Below, piece by piece: positions 22,437 to 29,830 of a stretch of 35,814 nucleotides of DNA (the stretch's first letter is position 1; each line of letters starts with the position of its first letter). The translations under genes and the position numbers were made by a program. Source of the stretch: a virus; IMG/VR virus record IMGVR_UViG_3300010885_009406, positions 1-35,814 of that record; one strand, 5' to 3'. The notes beneath the pieces were generated by a model, which did no database searches, was not told the DNA's origin, and saw nothing but the letters and a program-made list of their open reading frames with translations.

Positions 22437-23462
22437 TTACGGCGCTGTTGACAGCCCGTTCTTCAACTCAATGAGCAGGGTCTTTGATGCCCCTGCAACA
22501 TCCGTAACCAACTGACCCTGCACCGTGACGGTTGTGAGGCCGTCCTCGGCATTAGCCAGGGGTGTCACTTCTGTCGGAATGAAGGCCAGGCAGATGTTGG
22601 CGCTGCGAAGCGAGGTTGATGCCAAGCCGTTGGTCCACTCAAGGCGAAGATACTTGGTCGTTGCCGCCTGGTATGCGTCGTAGAGTTCCGTGATGGCAGC
22701 AGCGTTAGCCGAAACGGTCAGAGAAATCTGACCCGTGAACGGCTCGGACTCTGCGTGAGTTGACATCGTAAGCGTGCCGCTCTGGTACGCCTGTCGGGCA
22801 TTGCCGGGGGTGATGTCCAGCGACCAGTCAAGAAGGTACGAATACGCCGTGCCTTGTGAAACTGTTGGGAACGAAGTGTGGAAGTACGGCTTCCAGAGGC
22901 GACCCGGCATGTAGGTAACGGAGGACTGCACGGTGTCTGCAAGCGTTGTGCTGTCCTTTGCAAGCGTCTGCGCAAAGAACTCCGCGCGCGCGGTTGTGAG
23001 ACCGTTGCGGTCTGCCGAGATGCTTAGGCTGGTCAGCATGGTGTAGTTAGTCACAAAGTTCTGTACGCCGTCAGTCATGACGATGGAGTACGACTTTGGC
23101 GTGTTGCTGGCCGTCATGCTGATGTCATAGGTCCAGGTGTATGGGTTTGCCGCGCCTACTGGCGAGACTGCCTTAATGCCCTGAAGGTAGAACACCCAGT
23201 CTTCAAGAGACAGGCTTGGAGCGTCTAGGCTAATGGTTGGCTCCTGGGATACGACGACTCCGGTGGACGACAGGATTGGGTTGCGGAGTGCAACTGCCCG
23301 GTCCTGGCCCAACTCAATGTTGGTTCCTGGGCTAATGATGCCGGTAGGGGAGGTAACAAGACGACGGCCGCCCGCAGTCAGGGTTGGGATCGTGCCGTAG
23401 GTGGTCTCACCAAAGGCAACTGCCTTGGTGAATAGGATGTTACCTGCGCTTGATACTGGCAT
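22437..23462 (-). CDS. Major tail (tube) protein
   Basis: A 341-residue beta-rich protein with an MPVSSAGNILFTKAVAFGETTYGTIP start and a strand pattern like tail tube proteins (PTISLDAPSLSLEDWVFYLQGI, YTWTYDISMTASNTPKSYSIVMTDG, GQISLTVSANAAAITELYDAY). The C terminus ends with TVTVQGQLVTDVAGASKTLLIEL. It is directly before the tail chaperones, the invariant position of this gene. About 340 residues is longer than the simplest tube proteins and suggests an extra domain, although no separate Ig-like motif was picked out with certainty. Confidence 0.85.
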   Translation of the reverse strand: MPVSSAGNILFTKAVAFGETTYGTIPTLTAGGRRLVTSPTGIISPGTNIELGQDRAVALRNPILSSTGVVVSQEPTISLDAPSLSLEDWVFYLQGIKAVSPVGAANPYTWTYDISMTASNTPKSYSIVMTDGVQNFVTNYTMLTSLSISADRNGLTTARAEFFAQTLAKDSTTLADTVQSSVTYMPGRLWKPYFHTSFPTVSQGTAYSYLLDWSLDITPGNARQAYQSGTLTMSTHAESEPFTGQISLTVSANAAAITELYDAYQAATTKYLRLEWTNGLASTSLRSANICLAFIPTEVTPLANAEDGLTTVTVQGQLVTDVAGASKTLLIELKNGLSTAP

Positions 23463-23465
23463 GTC

Positions 23466-23687
23466 TTACTCCTCTACTTCCGAAGCGGCCTTGATAACTC
23501 GCGGCGCTTCGGTTGCCACGAACTCCTTGATTAGCCCAGCCTTCAGGTACGGAGCAGCATACACCCGATCAACTTCGGATGCAGTTCCGTCGGCATTTAC
23601 GCCGGGGATAACTGCGCCGTCGGCAAGGGGCTTTACCAGCACCACCGTAATCGTTGCGCTCTCAGTAGTCTCAGGCTTGATAATCAA
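23466..23687 (-). CDS. Small hypothetical protein between tail completion and tail tube genes
   Basis: A 73-residue protein; the only start is a TTG at 23687 with AAGGGGAGAG upstream. It overlaps the upstream gene by 17 bases. It has one beta strand (ATITVVLVKPL), a Gly/Asp turn (GVNADGTASEVDRVYAAPYLKAG) and an acidic C terminus (ASEVEE). Possibly an accessory head-tail joining or tube-associated protein by position. No family recognised. Confidence 0.6.
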   Translation of the reverse strand: MIIKPETTESATITVVLVKPLADGAVIPGVNADGTASEVDRVYAAPYLKAGLIKEFVATEAPRVIKAASEVEE

Positions 23688-24111
23688 GGCTCTCCCCTTT
23701 CACACATGTGACTGTGGCTTCTACGGTTACGAACTCATCCCCAGCATACATGTCTGCACCGATGCGGGTGGAATCAACTGTGGCCAAGTCTACCAGACCT
23801 CCGAGGGTCACATCGCCAACAAAGATGTCCCGGAGTGCGGTTCGGTAGGTGTGCAAGGCCGGGAATCGTCGGGCAAAGTCCTGGGGACTGCCCAGGTACA
23901 ACCGGACGGTAAATGAACAGGTCACCTTGCGCGCGGATGCGTAGTGCTCAACCCGGTCTGAACTCGGAAGGACTACCGCGTAGGGAAGGACCTGCAACTT
24001 GTCAGGCGGGGCCGCAGTAGCCCCCCGGATGGCGGCAACGGTGGAGGCAACCGTTACGGTGGCTACCCGAGCGGCTACTGCGTCTGCGATGGAGGAGTCT
24101 ACAAATGCCAT
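23671..24111 (-). CDS. Tail completion / terminator-like protein
   Basis: A 146-residue protein before the major tail protein, the normal place of tail terminator genes. It starts with a helix (SSIADAVAARVATVTVASTVAAIRG), then strands typical of the fold (LQVLPYAVVLPSSDRVEH, KVTCSFTVRLYLGSP), a helix with aromatic residues (FARRFPALHTYRTALRDIF) and the end strand (FVTVEATVTCVKGE). The pattern fits proteins that cap the tube and join it to the head. Exact family not identified. Confidence 0.65.
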   Translation of the reverse strand: MAFVDSSIADAVAARVATVTVASTVAAIRGATAAPPDKLQVLPYAVVLPSSDRVEHYASARKVTCSFTVRLYLGSPQDFARRFPALHTYRTALRDIFVGDVTLGGLVDLATVDSTRIGADMYAGDEFVTVEATVTCVKGESLDYQA

Positions 24112-24125
24112 GGCCGGAGTCTACC

Positions 24126-25571
24126 TTATGACTTGGCTGTGCTGCCAAGAATCTCTTTTAGTTTGTCCGGGTCTGCTGTATAAAGTTCCCTTTCTCCGCC
24201 AAGGCTGTCATGCCTTGTGACAACCGGGCCAAGGCCCAGGGACTCGTACCATGGCCGTGCTTTCTCTGATGGATCAAGGACTGCAAAGGTCTTGTTTTCG
24301 TCTAGGGCCAACTGCATTGCCTCGCGCATGAGGGCAGTACCCGTTCCTGGCACTTCGTGACTCGTTCCAAGAAACTGGACCGTCAACTGTGGCCCGCCTT
24401 CCGGAGCGTAGTACGACAACGCGCCAACAATCTTTCCGGCGCTGTCCTTGGCCGTAATAACTGCGCTGTTAGAGGAGTATTCCGATTGTGGCTGATACGC
24501 AAGGTCCATCATCCTGTATCCCTCAATGACTGCGCGGAGTTCATTTGCCTCATCGCTTCCGTCTTTAGCATCTGCCCATGCGTCAATAGCCTTCTGCTTT
24601 AGTCGTTCAACCTTTGCTCGCTCTGATCGCGAATCTTTGGGGGTTGCAATTGTCTTTGACTCCGTAGTACCACCGGCCGCCTTAAACTTTCCATCGTACT
24701 TGTTTAGACGAGCGCCTCCCGTGGCCCAACTGCCATGATCGGCCTGGTCGTGGTCCGGACCGGCCTCGTGCTTCAGGGACTTGACTGAACTGCCAAGAAT
24801 CTCTTTCAAGGCATCCGGATTAACTCGGTACAGGGGTTTAGGCTCGTGGTAGGTAGTCGCCTCCGACATTTGCAACGGCCCAAGACCGAGGCTTTCGTAC
24901 CACGGCCGAGCATCCGCAACTGGCTCCAGGACTTGAAACGGAATTCCTTTCTCTAAGGCAATAGACATGGCCTCGCGCATGAGGGCAGTACCCGTTCCTG
25001 GCACTTCGTGAGTGCTACCGAGCAATTGAACGGTGAGTTGATCTTCTTCCGGAGGCATGTAGTAGGCAAGCGCGCCAACAATTTGCCCCTTGCTGTCCCG
25101 AGCCACAATCACCTCGTTAAATGGGGTGCTTAAGATGGCATCAGCAGTCAACTTATTTCCAAGGGCTAATCGGTTGGCCTCGTTGTACGCTTCTTCTAGT
25201 TGCTTGGCTTCCTTTTGGTATTGAGGGCTGTCAACATCGTATTTACTTGTGTCCCAATGATTTCGGTCGGCATCTTCGGCCTTTTCTAATGCGTCTGCTG
25301 ACGCAATCGCCTTGTCGGAAAGTGTCTGCCATTGCAAGCCGTAGTCTTTTTCAGGATCGTCAGTTGCCTTTACTGGCTTGTCAATAGAGCCGCCAGCCGC
25401 CCTAAACCTTTCAGCGTTCTTGGCTAAGACCCCGCCGCCGGTTGCCCAGTTTCCGTGGTCTGCCTGGTCATGATCCGGGCCGGCTTCATGCTTTACGGCC
25501 TTGGCCGGCTTGCCCTTAAGGTCGCGCAGAATCTTGTCGCGGAGTTTCTTGGGCAAAGCCTCGTCGTACAT
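24126..25571 (-). CDS. Tandem double-GNAT protein with HDQ motifs
   Basis: A 481-residue protein built of two similar halves. Each half has KHEAGPDHDQADHG-(N/S)-WATGG (residues 27-46 and 267-286), a helical linker and a GNAT-type acetyltransferase-like domain: V-I-A-x-D-S-x-G-x-I-VGAL-(A/S)-YY, LTVQ-(L/F)-LG, HEVPGTGTALMREAM (acetyl-CoA loop, about 188-202 and 405-419), and ARPWYESLGLGP. Each half ends with LKEILGS. In DNA, 42 bases at 24319-24360 and 24970-25011 are identical, showing a duplication under constraint or recent conversion. Its ATG overlaps the 612-residue gene's stop. It belongs to the head region and is probably a virion or cargo protein; acetylation of host targets is inference. 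Confidence 0.75.
   Translation of the reverse strand: MYDEALPKKLRDKILRDLKGKPAKAVKHEAGPDHDQADHGNWATGGGVLAKNAERFRAAGGSIDKPVKATDDPEKDYGLQWQTLSDKAIASADALEKAEDADRNHWDTSKYDVDSPQYQKEAKQLEEAYNEANRLALGNKLTADAILSTPFNEVIVARDSKGQIVGALAYYMPPEEDQLTVQLLGSTHEVPGTGTALMREAMSIALEKGIPFQVLEPVADARPWYESLGLGPLQMSEATTYHEPKPLYRVNPDALKEILGSSVKSLKHEAGPDHDQADHGSWATGGARLNKYDGKFKAAGGTTESKTIATPKDSRSERAKVERLKQKAIDAWADAKDGSDEANELRAVIEGYRMMDLAYQPQSEYSSNSAVITAKDSAGKIVGALSYYAPEGGPQLTVQFLGTSHEVPGTGTALMREAMQLALDENKTFAVLDPSEKARPWYESLGLGPVVTRHDSLGGERELYTADPDKLKEILGSTAKS
24319..24360. repeat. 42-bp perfect direct repeat, copy 1 (GNAT motif A)
   Basis: These 42 bases are identical to 24970-25011. They encode the acetyl-CoA-binding loop HEVPGTGTALMREA in the second half of the tandem GNAT protein. 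The copies are 651 bp apart. Neighbouring sequence between the halves is clearly more divergent. Confidence 0.9.
24970..25011. repeat. 42-bp perfect direct repeat, copy 2 (GNAT motif A)
   Basis: Matching copy of 24319-24360, encoding the same acetyl-CoA loop in the first half of the tandem GNAT protein. Perfect identity in 42 bases despite diverged flanks suggests gene conversion or recent exchange between the halves. Confidence 0.9.
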
Positions 25572-27409
25572 TATTTGCCTCCTGCTGCTTCATACGACTT
25601 CCACCACTCCTGGACGGTTTCCGGCTCCATGTAGCCAATCCAGTCTCCCTGTTTGTATTTCATCTCAAACCCTAACTCTCGGTAAAAACTGACGGCCTCA
25701 TCGTATGGCTGATTCAGCCAAACTCCCCGTCCACTTTCTGCCGCCGCGCCCAAGACTTGCGTTACAAGCCTGGTTCCAACTCCCGGCTCTAGGCCGTTAG
25801 TACCAATGTTGGTCAACTCTACCCATTTATCTTCATGCCCTGTAAGGTACGGGTTGTTTCCGACATTCTCTGCTGTGAAATTTCTGTACACCAGCGTGCC
25901 GACCGGGGTAGTACCGTCCACACCCGTGGCCACAAAAAACTGAAAGTCTTTATTCCGGCCAATTTCTCCCTCGTTAGCAGAATGGAGGGTATTCCTCATC
26001 AAGTCTGATCCGTCGCTAAACTGCTTCAGAAATTTCTGCTGCTCTGTAGGCTCAACTCGTGGTTGAGCGTATGCGCTTGGCCATTTCCCCATCTCTTCGT
26101 CAATGGCTGAGGTGATCTTGTCGGAAGCAGATTTGATTTCTGCAAACGAACTTGTGTTAGACAAATCAAGTTGTTGAATTCCGGACTTTCCACCGCGAGA
26201 CTCAGCGGCCCTTGCAACTAACTTTGCCGCAAACTCAGCAGCCGGAAGTTTCTTACCGCCCGTAATGCCCGTGGCCCAACTGCCGTGATCTCCCTGGTCG
26301 TGCTCGCCGTCCAAATGCTTGAGGGACTTGTTGTCAAACGGTGACTTGCGACCAGAGTCAACTCCTACGGCTTCTGCCGTAGAGACATCGGCAATTATTG
26401 CAGCAGGATTTAGAATTACGATTTCCCGACCAAGGTCAATAGCGTCATAGCCCTGGGAAGCCCAGTATGCGTTTTTAAGATCGGAAATAGTTCCGTTAAA
26501 TTCCCCCCACTCTTGCTTACTCCAGTCATCCGGCATGTCGGGTACTTGGTCCCACGCTAATTCACCACGAAGAATCTTTGCCTCCGGGCTAAACTCCATT
26601 TCAATAACCCGGCCGTTGTCTCCTCTGTAACTTACGGCCTCTTCACGCTCAGTTGTTGCGTAGAATCCAGCGCCCCAGGTGTATGGCTCTAGCCGTCCGT
26701 CATCCCCCATGGGGTAGCCGCCCATGATTGGCGCTTCTCCGGAAAGGAATGAGCGTGCGGCCTCATCTGTTGTAACGCCCCGGTAGATTCTGTCGCTACC
26801 CGTAAGTTTGGCCAACTGGGGCTTCATGCTAACTCCACGCGCTTCTAACACTTTAGTCAGCAACTCGCCGCCGTCTTTTGTTCCTGTGGCTAGGCTTAGT
26901 ACCTCAGAGAATGTTTGTGGCGCACTAGATACTCCGGCCCCATCTCGGTTGCCGTGGTCGGACTGATCGTGGTCACCGTGTTTAATGGACTTAGCCGGCT
27001 TGGCCCAGGGAACGCGGACCGAGACAAGGCCGCGATCTACCTGCTGCCTATCTCTTCCCAATCCTTGCTCAACAAGTTTAGGTGTCACTTGCATGTGTTT
27101 GTCTTGATAGCCCAGTTCCCGAAACACATCTTTGGCCAACTCAAGGTTGGAAACATGCACATCTATAGTCAAGTGCGCGTTTGCTCCGTATGAGTTGCTT
27201 GGGCCGTTTACCCAGGACTCTACTGGGCCGGGGTACTTACCTTCTGGGTTGGCCAACTTTGCTTGTTCGGTCAGGCGCTTGTAGGAGTCGGTCTTCCAAA
27301 CTTCGCTGTGTTTTGCAATAGACGGCAAACCATCGGCCCAGTTGCCGTGTTCCGACTGGTCATGGTCTGCGTGCTTGCGCGCGCGCGTAACGGCAAACAC
27401 GCGGGGCAT
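25571..27409 (-). CDS. Multi-domain protein: ADP-ribosyltransferase-like and GNAT-like modules with HDQ motifs
   Basis: A 612-residue protein with three HDQ motifs (residues about 12-27, 143-157 and 364-381) that set off three modules. Module 1 (30-135) is a small alpha/beta domain (AHLTIDVHVSNLELAKDVFRELGY) of unknown type. Module 2 (165-345) looks like an ADP-ribosyltransferase: DRIYRGVTT (Arg210), YTWGAGFYATTEREEAVSYRG, VIEMEFSPEAKIL and GYDAIDLGREIVILNPAAI (Glu329). Module 3 (410-612) looks like a GNAT acetyltransferase: FFVATGVDG-TPVGTLVY, ELTNIGTNGLEPGVGTRLVTQVLG and EAVSFYRELGFE. ART-like domains fused to phage head proteins are known from other phages. This protein may be carried in the capsid and delivered as an effector; enzymatic activity is unproven. 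Confidence 0.7.
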   Translation of the reverse strand: MPRVFAVTRARKHADHDQSEHGNWADGLPSIAKHSEVWKTDSYKRLTEQAKLANPEGKYPGPVESWVNGPSNSYGANAHLTIDVHVSNLELAKDVFRELGYQDKHMQVTPKLVEQGLGRDRQQVDRGLVSVRVPWAKPAKSIKHGDHDQSDHGNRDGAGVSSAPQTFSEVLSLATGTKDGGELLTKVLEARGVSMKPQLAKLTGSDRIYRGVTTDEAARSFLSGEAPIMGGYPMGDDGRLEPYTWGAGFYATTEREEAVSYRGDNGRVIEMEFSPEAKILRGELAWDQVPDMPDDWSKQEWGEFNGTISDLKNAYWASQGYDAIDLGREIVILNPAAIIADVSTAEAVGVDSGRKSPFDNKSLKHLDGEHDQGDHGSWATGITGGKKLPAAEFAAKLVARAAESRGGKSGIQQLDLSNTSSFAEIKSASDKITSAIDEEMGKWPSAYAQPRVEPTEQQKFLKQFSDGSDLMRNTLHSANEGEIGRNKDFQFFVATGVDGTTPVGTLVYRNFTAENVGNNPYLTGHEDKWVELTNIGTNGLEPGVGTRLVTQVLGAAAESGRGVWLNQPYDEAVSFYRELGFEMKYKQGDWIGYMEPETVQEWWKSYEAAGGK

Positions 27410-27603
27410 TAGCGAACTCGGCGCAGGTCTCCCGGCTTCCAGACGAAGCGATCCGCGCGTGCGCGCTTCTGCTCCTCGGTGAGCGGGAGCGAAGGGGCTT
27501 CTTCGGCTAGTCCAATCTTGGCGCGCTCTGCCTCCATCTCCTTGTCCATCGGACGCTTAATTACCTCGTCCGGATTCCAACTGATCTTCTTCTTCTCTGC
27601 CAT
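27409..27603 (-). CDS. Small charged hypothetical protein
   Basis: A 64-residue protein with ATG 27603 and AGGAGGAAA upstream, ending in TAATG overlap with the ART/GNAT gene. It is highly charged (MAEKKK, DKEMEAERAKIG, EEQKRARADRF) and has a Trp motif at both ends (ISWNPDEV and FVWKPGDLRRVR). It might bridge to the connector or act as an adaptor for the following cargo protein. No family is recognised. Confidence 0.7.
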   Translation of the reverse strand: MAEKKKISWNPDEVIKRPMDKEMEAERAKIGLAEEAPSLPLTEEQKRARADRFVWKPGDLRRVR

Positions 27604-27620
27604 GTTTCCTCCTACTTGAC

Positions 27621-28265
27621 TCAGCCGATTTCGTCCGGCCTCTTCAGTCTAAACCTTCCAAGGGTTTCGCGGTCGCGAAGGGAGACGGTCCGACTAATGA
27701 TCGGCATTCCCCCTTCGCTAACCCCGATTTGATCTGTCTGTCCGGCCTGTCGTCCGGCCCACGCGCGAACTACCATTACCTCTGCAATCTCAGTAATTTC
27801 ATCGGGTGTCTGGGGCCATCCCCAGGTCCCCGTGATGCGGATGTTGTCAAATCCAGGATTAAAAGTTGGCAATGGGTTACCGGCGCTTGGAACATTGGTC
27901 ATAACCAACTCGGTGTATGGATAGCCTGGGTTTAAGTCGTATCCCGACGGCCGTAGGAAATAATCCGTTGATGGAATGGTTTGGAAGGGACCGCCGGTAT
28001 AGGCCGAGTTCTCTAGAAGGGTAATGGTTCGGACTCCTCGCGGGATAAGCAGGACCCGGTTTGAGGTGCATTCGTAGCCGTCAAAGGTCTTGACTAGCGT
28101 TCCGGAAATTGGGGCCAGGACGGTCCCGGTGTAGGACTCAATGTAAGCGTTGATTTGGTCACATACCTTGCCGATTAGCGTGTCGTCAGTTGTGTCTGCG
28201 GAGGGAATGCCAAGGCGGGCCTTAGCGGTGGCCGTGGTTACATAGGAGCCGATTGCAGTTGGCAT
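27621..28265 (-). CDS. Head-tail connector (HK97 gp6-like adaptor)
   Basis: A 214-residue protein; the ATG at 28265 is used because the longer frame begins in the hairpin with a TTG. An N-terminal segment (YVTTATAKARLGI-PSADTTDDTLIGKVCDQINAYIESYTG) matches the helical start of phage connector proteins, and a beta part follows (TITLLENSAYTGG, IRITGTWGWPQTPDEITEIAEVMVVRAWAGRQAG). It follows the capsid gene directly, where the HK97 gp6 and SPP1 gp15-type adaptors lie. It would form the ring that joins the portal to the tail. It lacks a clear Shine-Dalgarno sequence. Confidence 0.75.
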   Translation of the reverse strand: MPTAIGSYVTTATAKARLGIPSADTTDDTLIGKVCDQINAYIESYTGTVLAPISGTLVKTFDGYECTSNRVLLIPRGVRTITLLENSAYTGGPFQTIPSTDYFLRPSGYDLNPGYPYTELVMTNVPSAGNPLPTFNPGFDNIRITGTWGWPQTPDEITEIAEVMVVRAWAGRQAGQTDQIGVSEGGMPIISRTVSLRDRETLGRFRLKRPDEIG

Positions 28266-28278
28266 GGGGTCAGTATAG

Positions 28279-28316
28279 AGCAAGACCCTCGGGAGCGAAC
28301 TCCCGAGGGTCTTGCT
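28279..28316 (-). terminator. Perfect 17-bp hairpin after the capsid gene
   Basis: AGCAAGACCCTCGGGAG (28279-28295) and its exact reverse complement at 28300-28316 flank a four-base loop, read as UUCG in the minus-strand transcript. It lies between the capsid stop and the connector start. No U-run follows on the minus strand, so it may be a partial terminator or an RNA-stability and processing element that raises capsid mRNA over downstream tail mRNA. TATACT just after it (28272-28277) could be a -10 element for a new start. Confidence 0.75.
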
Positions 28317-28337
28317 TCACCGTGGAACCGAACCTAA

Positions 28338-29672
28338 TTAGGCGCGGACACCCGTGATCTTCTCAACAGCCGTTGGCTGCACGGCAGCGATGCCGTGGCG
28401 AGCAATTGCCCGGTACGCGGACTGGTCGGTCGCGAAACCTACCTGATCCGAAAACGCGAGTTCAATACCCTGACGCTCAAGCAAAACCAACTTAGACGAA
28501 TCAACCAAGTACACATTAGATGTGTCGCTGTTTGAGCCGGTCGTGCGGTTAATTGCGATCTGCGTGGACACATACACCGGAATGCCAAGGAGCGAGGCCT
28601 TCGGGCCGTTGCTTGTAGCAAACCCGCCCGCAAGCGCCATCGGGGCATTGTAGCCCTGAGCCGCTGTGAGCATGTACTGGTTGCTGCTGTCCTTCAACTG
28701 CATAAGCGAGTTAAGAGTGCGTGGGTGCATGATCCATGCGCCCGAGCCGCTCTGTGGCTCAACATTTGCCAGTCTCAAGTTGTATACAGCCGTATACAAA
28801 TTATCAAACGAGAGCGCAGCACCGTTGGCTCCCAATGATGGTCCCGAGGTCACGCCGCTAATTGAGGCAAGACCAGTAATCTCGTTTGAGGAACCAGTTC
28901 CTTCAAGGTGCTGCTGATCAGCAAACAGAGCCACATCGCGAAGAAGCGTCTTCGTAATGAACTCGTTCCACGAAGGATCAGCGTCGGCAAGCAATTCATT
29001 GCTGAATACGCGATAGCCATACGCCTTCTTGATGGTGATTGACTGCTGCGCGAAAGTTACATCCTGTGCGGAGAGTGAACCGGCTTCGGCAGAAGTTGCT
29101 GCACCTGCACGGGAATCTTCGCGTGGGAGGTAGACAAGATTGCTCTTGACTGGCATCGTCGTAAGCCCTGGAAGGTTGCGGAACACGATGTTCGGAACCA
29201 GAGCGTACTGGAATGCGTCCTGCGCGTACATTGGGGGAACGAGGTATCCACCAGCGGTGGTCGTACCCTCAGATGCGGCCTTGATTGCCGAATCTACTCG
29301 GGCTGCGTGCTTCGTCTCGCCCATCGCATGAAGAACGGCGCGAGCCTCTTCAGGGGTCTTAGGCCAAACGACCGAACGCGCGGTCAGCGAATCATCGCCG
29401 GCTGCACCTTTGTAGCCGAAAATCTCGGCTGCGGTCTGTGAAAAGTCCTTCTCAAACTCGCCACCGTTGACAGTCTGGCCACGGAAGGCCGACTTTACAG
29501 CGATGCCAAGGTTAGGAAGACCATAAGAGCCACGGTTAAACGCCGCAGCCTTGGTCGGAGCAACTGGTCGGGCGCTCTCGTCAACCGTGTTTAGGGCCTT
29601 AACAGCCTTGGTCACAGCCTTAGAAACGAGAGTCTCAACTTCATTCTCCGACAGGAAATCGTTGTTTGCCAC
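28338..29672 (-). CDS. HK97-fold major capsid protein
   Basis: A 444-residue protein starting with GTG at 29672, AGGAG eight bases upstream. Residues 1-130 are a helical, charged delta-type scaffolding domain (LVSKAVTKAVKALNTVDESAR; GETKHAARVDSAIKAASEG). The capsid proper follows: GGYLVPPMYAQDAFQYALVPNIVFRNL, STPV-like strand segments (SITIKKAYGYRVFSNELLADAD), WNEFITKTLLRDVALFADQQHLEGTGSSNEITGL and LLGIPVYVSTQIA. This is the classic HK97 layout. The prohead protease encoded upstream would remove the delta domain, probably near AASEGTTTAGGY. Confidence 0.92.
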   Translation of the reverse strand: MANNDFLSENEVETLVSKAVTKAVKALNTVDESARPVAPTKAAAFNRGSYGLPNLGIAVKSAFRGQTVNGGEFEKDFSQTAAEIFGYKGAAGDDSLTARSVVWPKTPEEARAVLHAMGETKHAARVDSAIKAASEGTTTAGGYLVPPMYAQDAFQYALVPNIVFRNLPGLTTMPVKSNLVYLPREDSRAGAATSAEAGSLSAQDVTFAQQSITIKKAYGYRVFSNELLADADPSWNEFITKTLLRDVALFADQQHLEGTGSSNEITGLASISGVTSGPSLGANGAALSFDNLYTAVYNLRLANVEPQSGSGAWIMHPRTLNSLMQLKDSSNQYMLTAAQGYNAPMALAGGFATSNGPKASLLGIPVYVSTQIAINRTTGSNSDTSNVYLVDSSKLVLLERQGIELAFSDQVGFATDQSAYRAIARHGIAAVQPTAVEKITGVRA

Positions 29673-29830
29673 GATTATTCTCCTATCGTTATCGGACCGG
29701 GAGGTCCATTGTTTACCAATGCCTCGTCAGGTCGTCCGATGGAGCGTCAGCGTCAGCGTTCGCGTCCCCGGTCTCTCCGGCTAGACGCGAGAGGCCCACA
29801 TGGGCCAACTCGCCCAGCGAGTGTATCAGA
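29673..29830 (-). promoter_or_regulatory. Leader region of the capsid gene with two hairpins
   Basis: A 158-bp gap between protease and capsid genes. It holds GGCCCA-CA-TGGGCC (29793-29806) and GGACC-nnnn-GGTCC (29695-29708), the second only about 23 bases before the capsid GTG. A tiny in-frame reading of 31 codons (29713-29808, TTG start) is also open, acidic toward its end, but lacks a ribosome site and is not called as a gene. No convincing promoter hexamers were found. Possible roles are RNA stability or separation of capsid expression from the protease. Confidence 0.45.
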
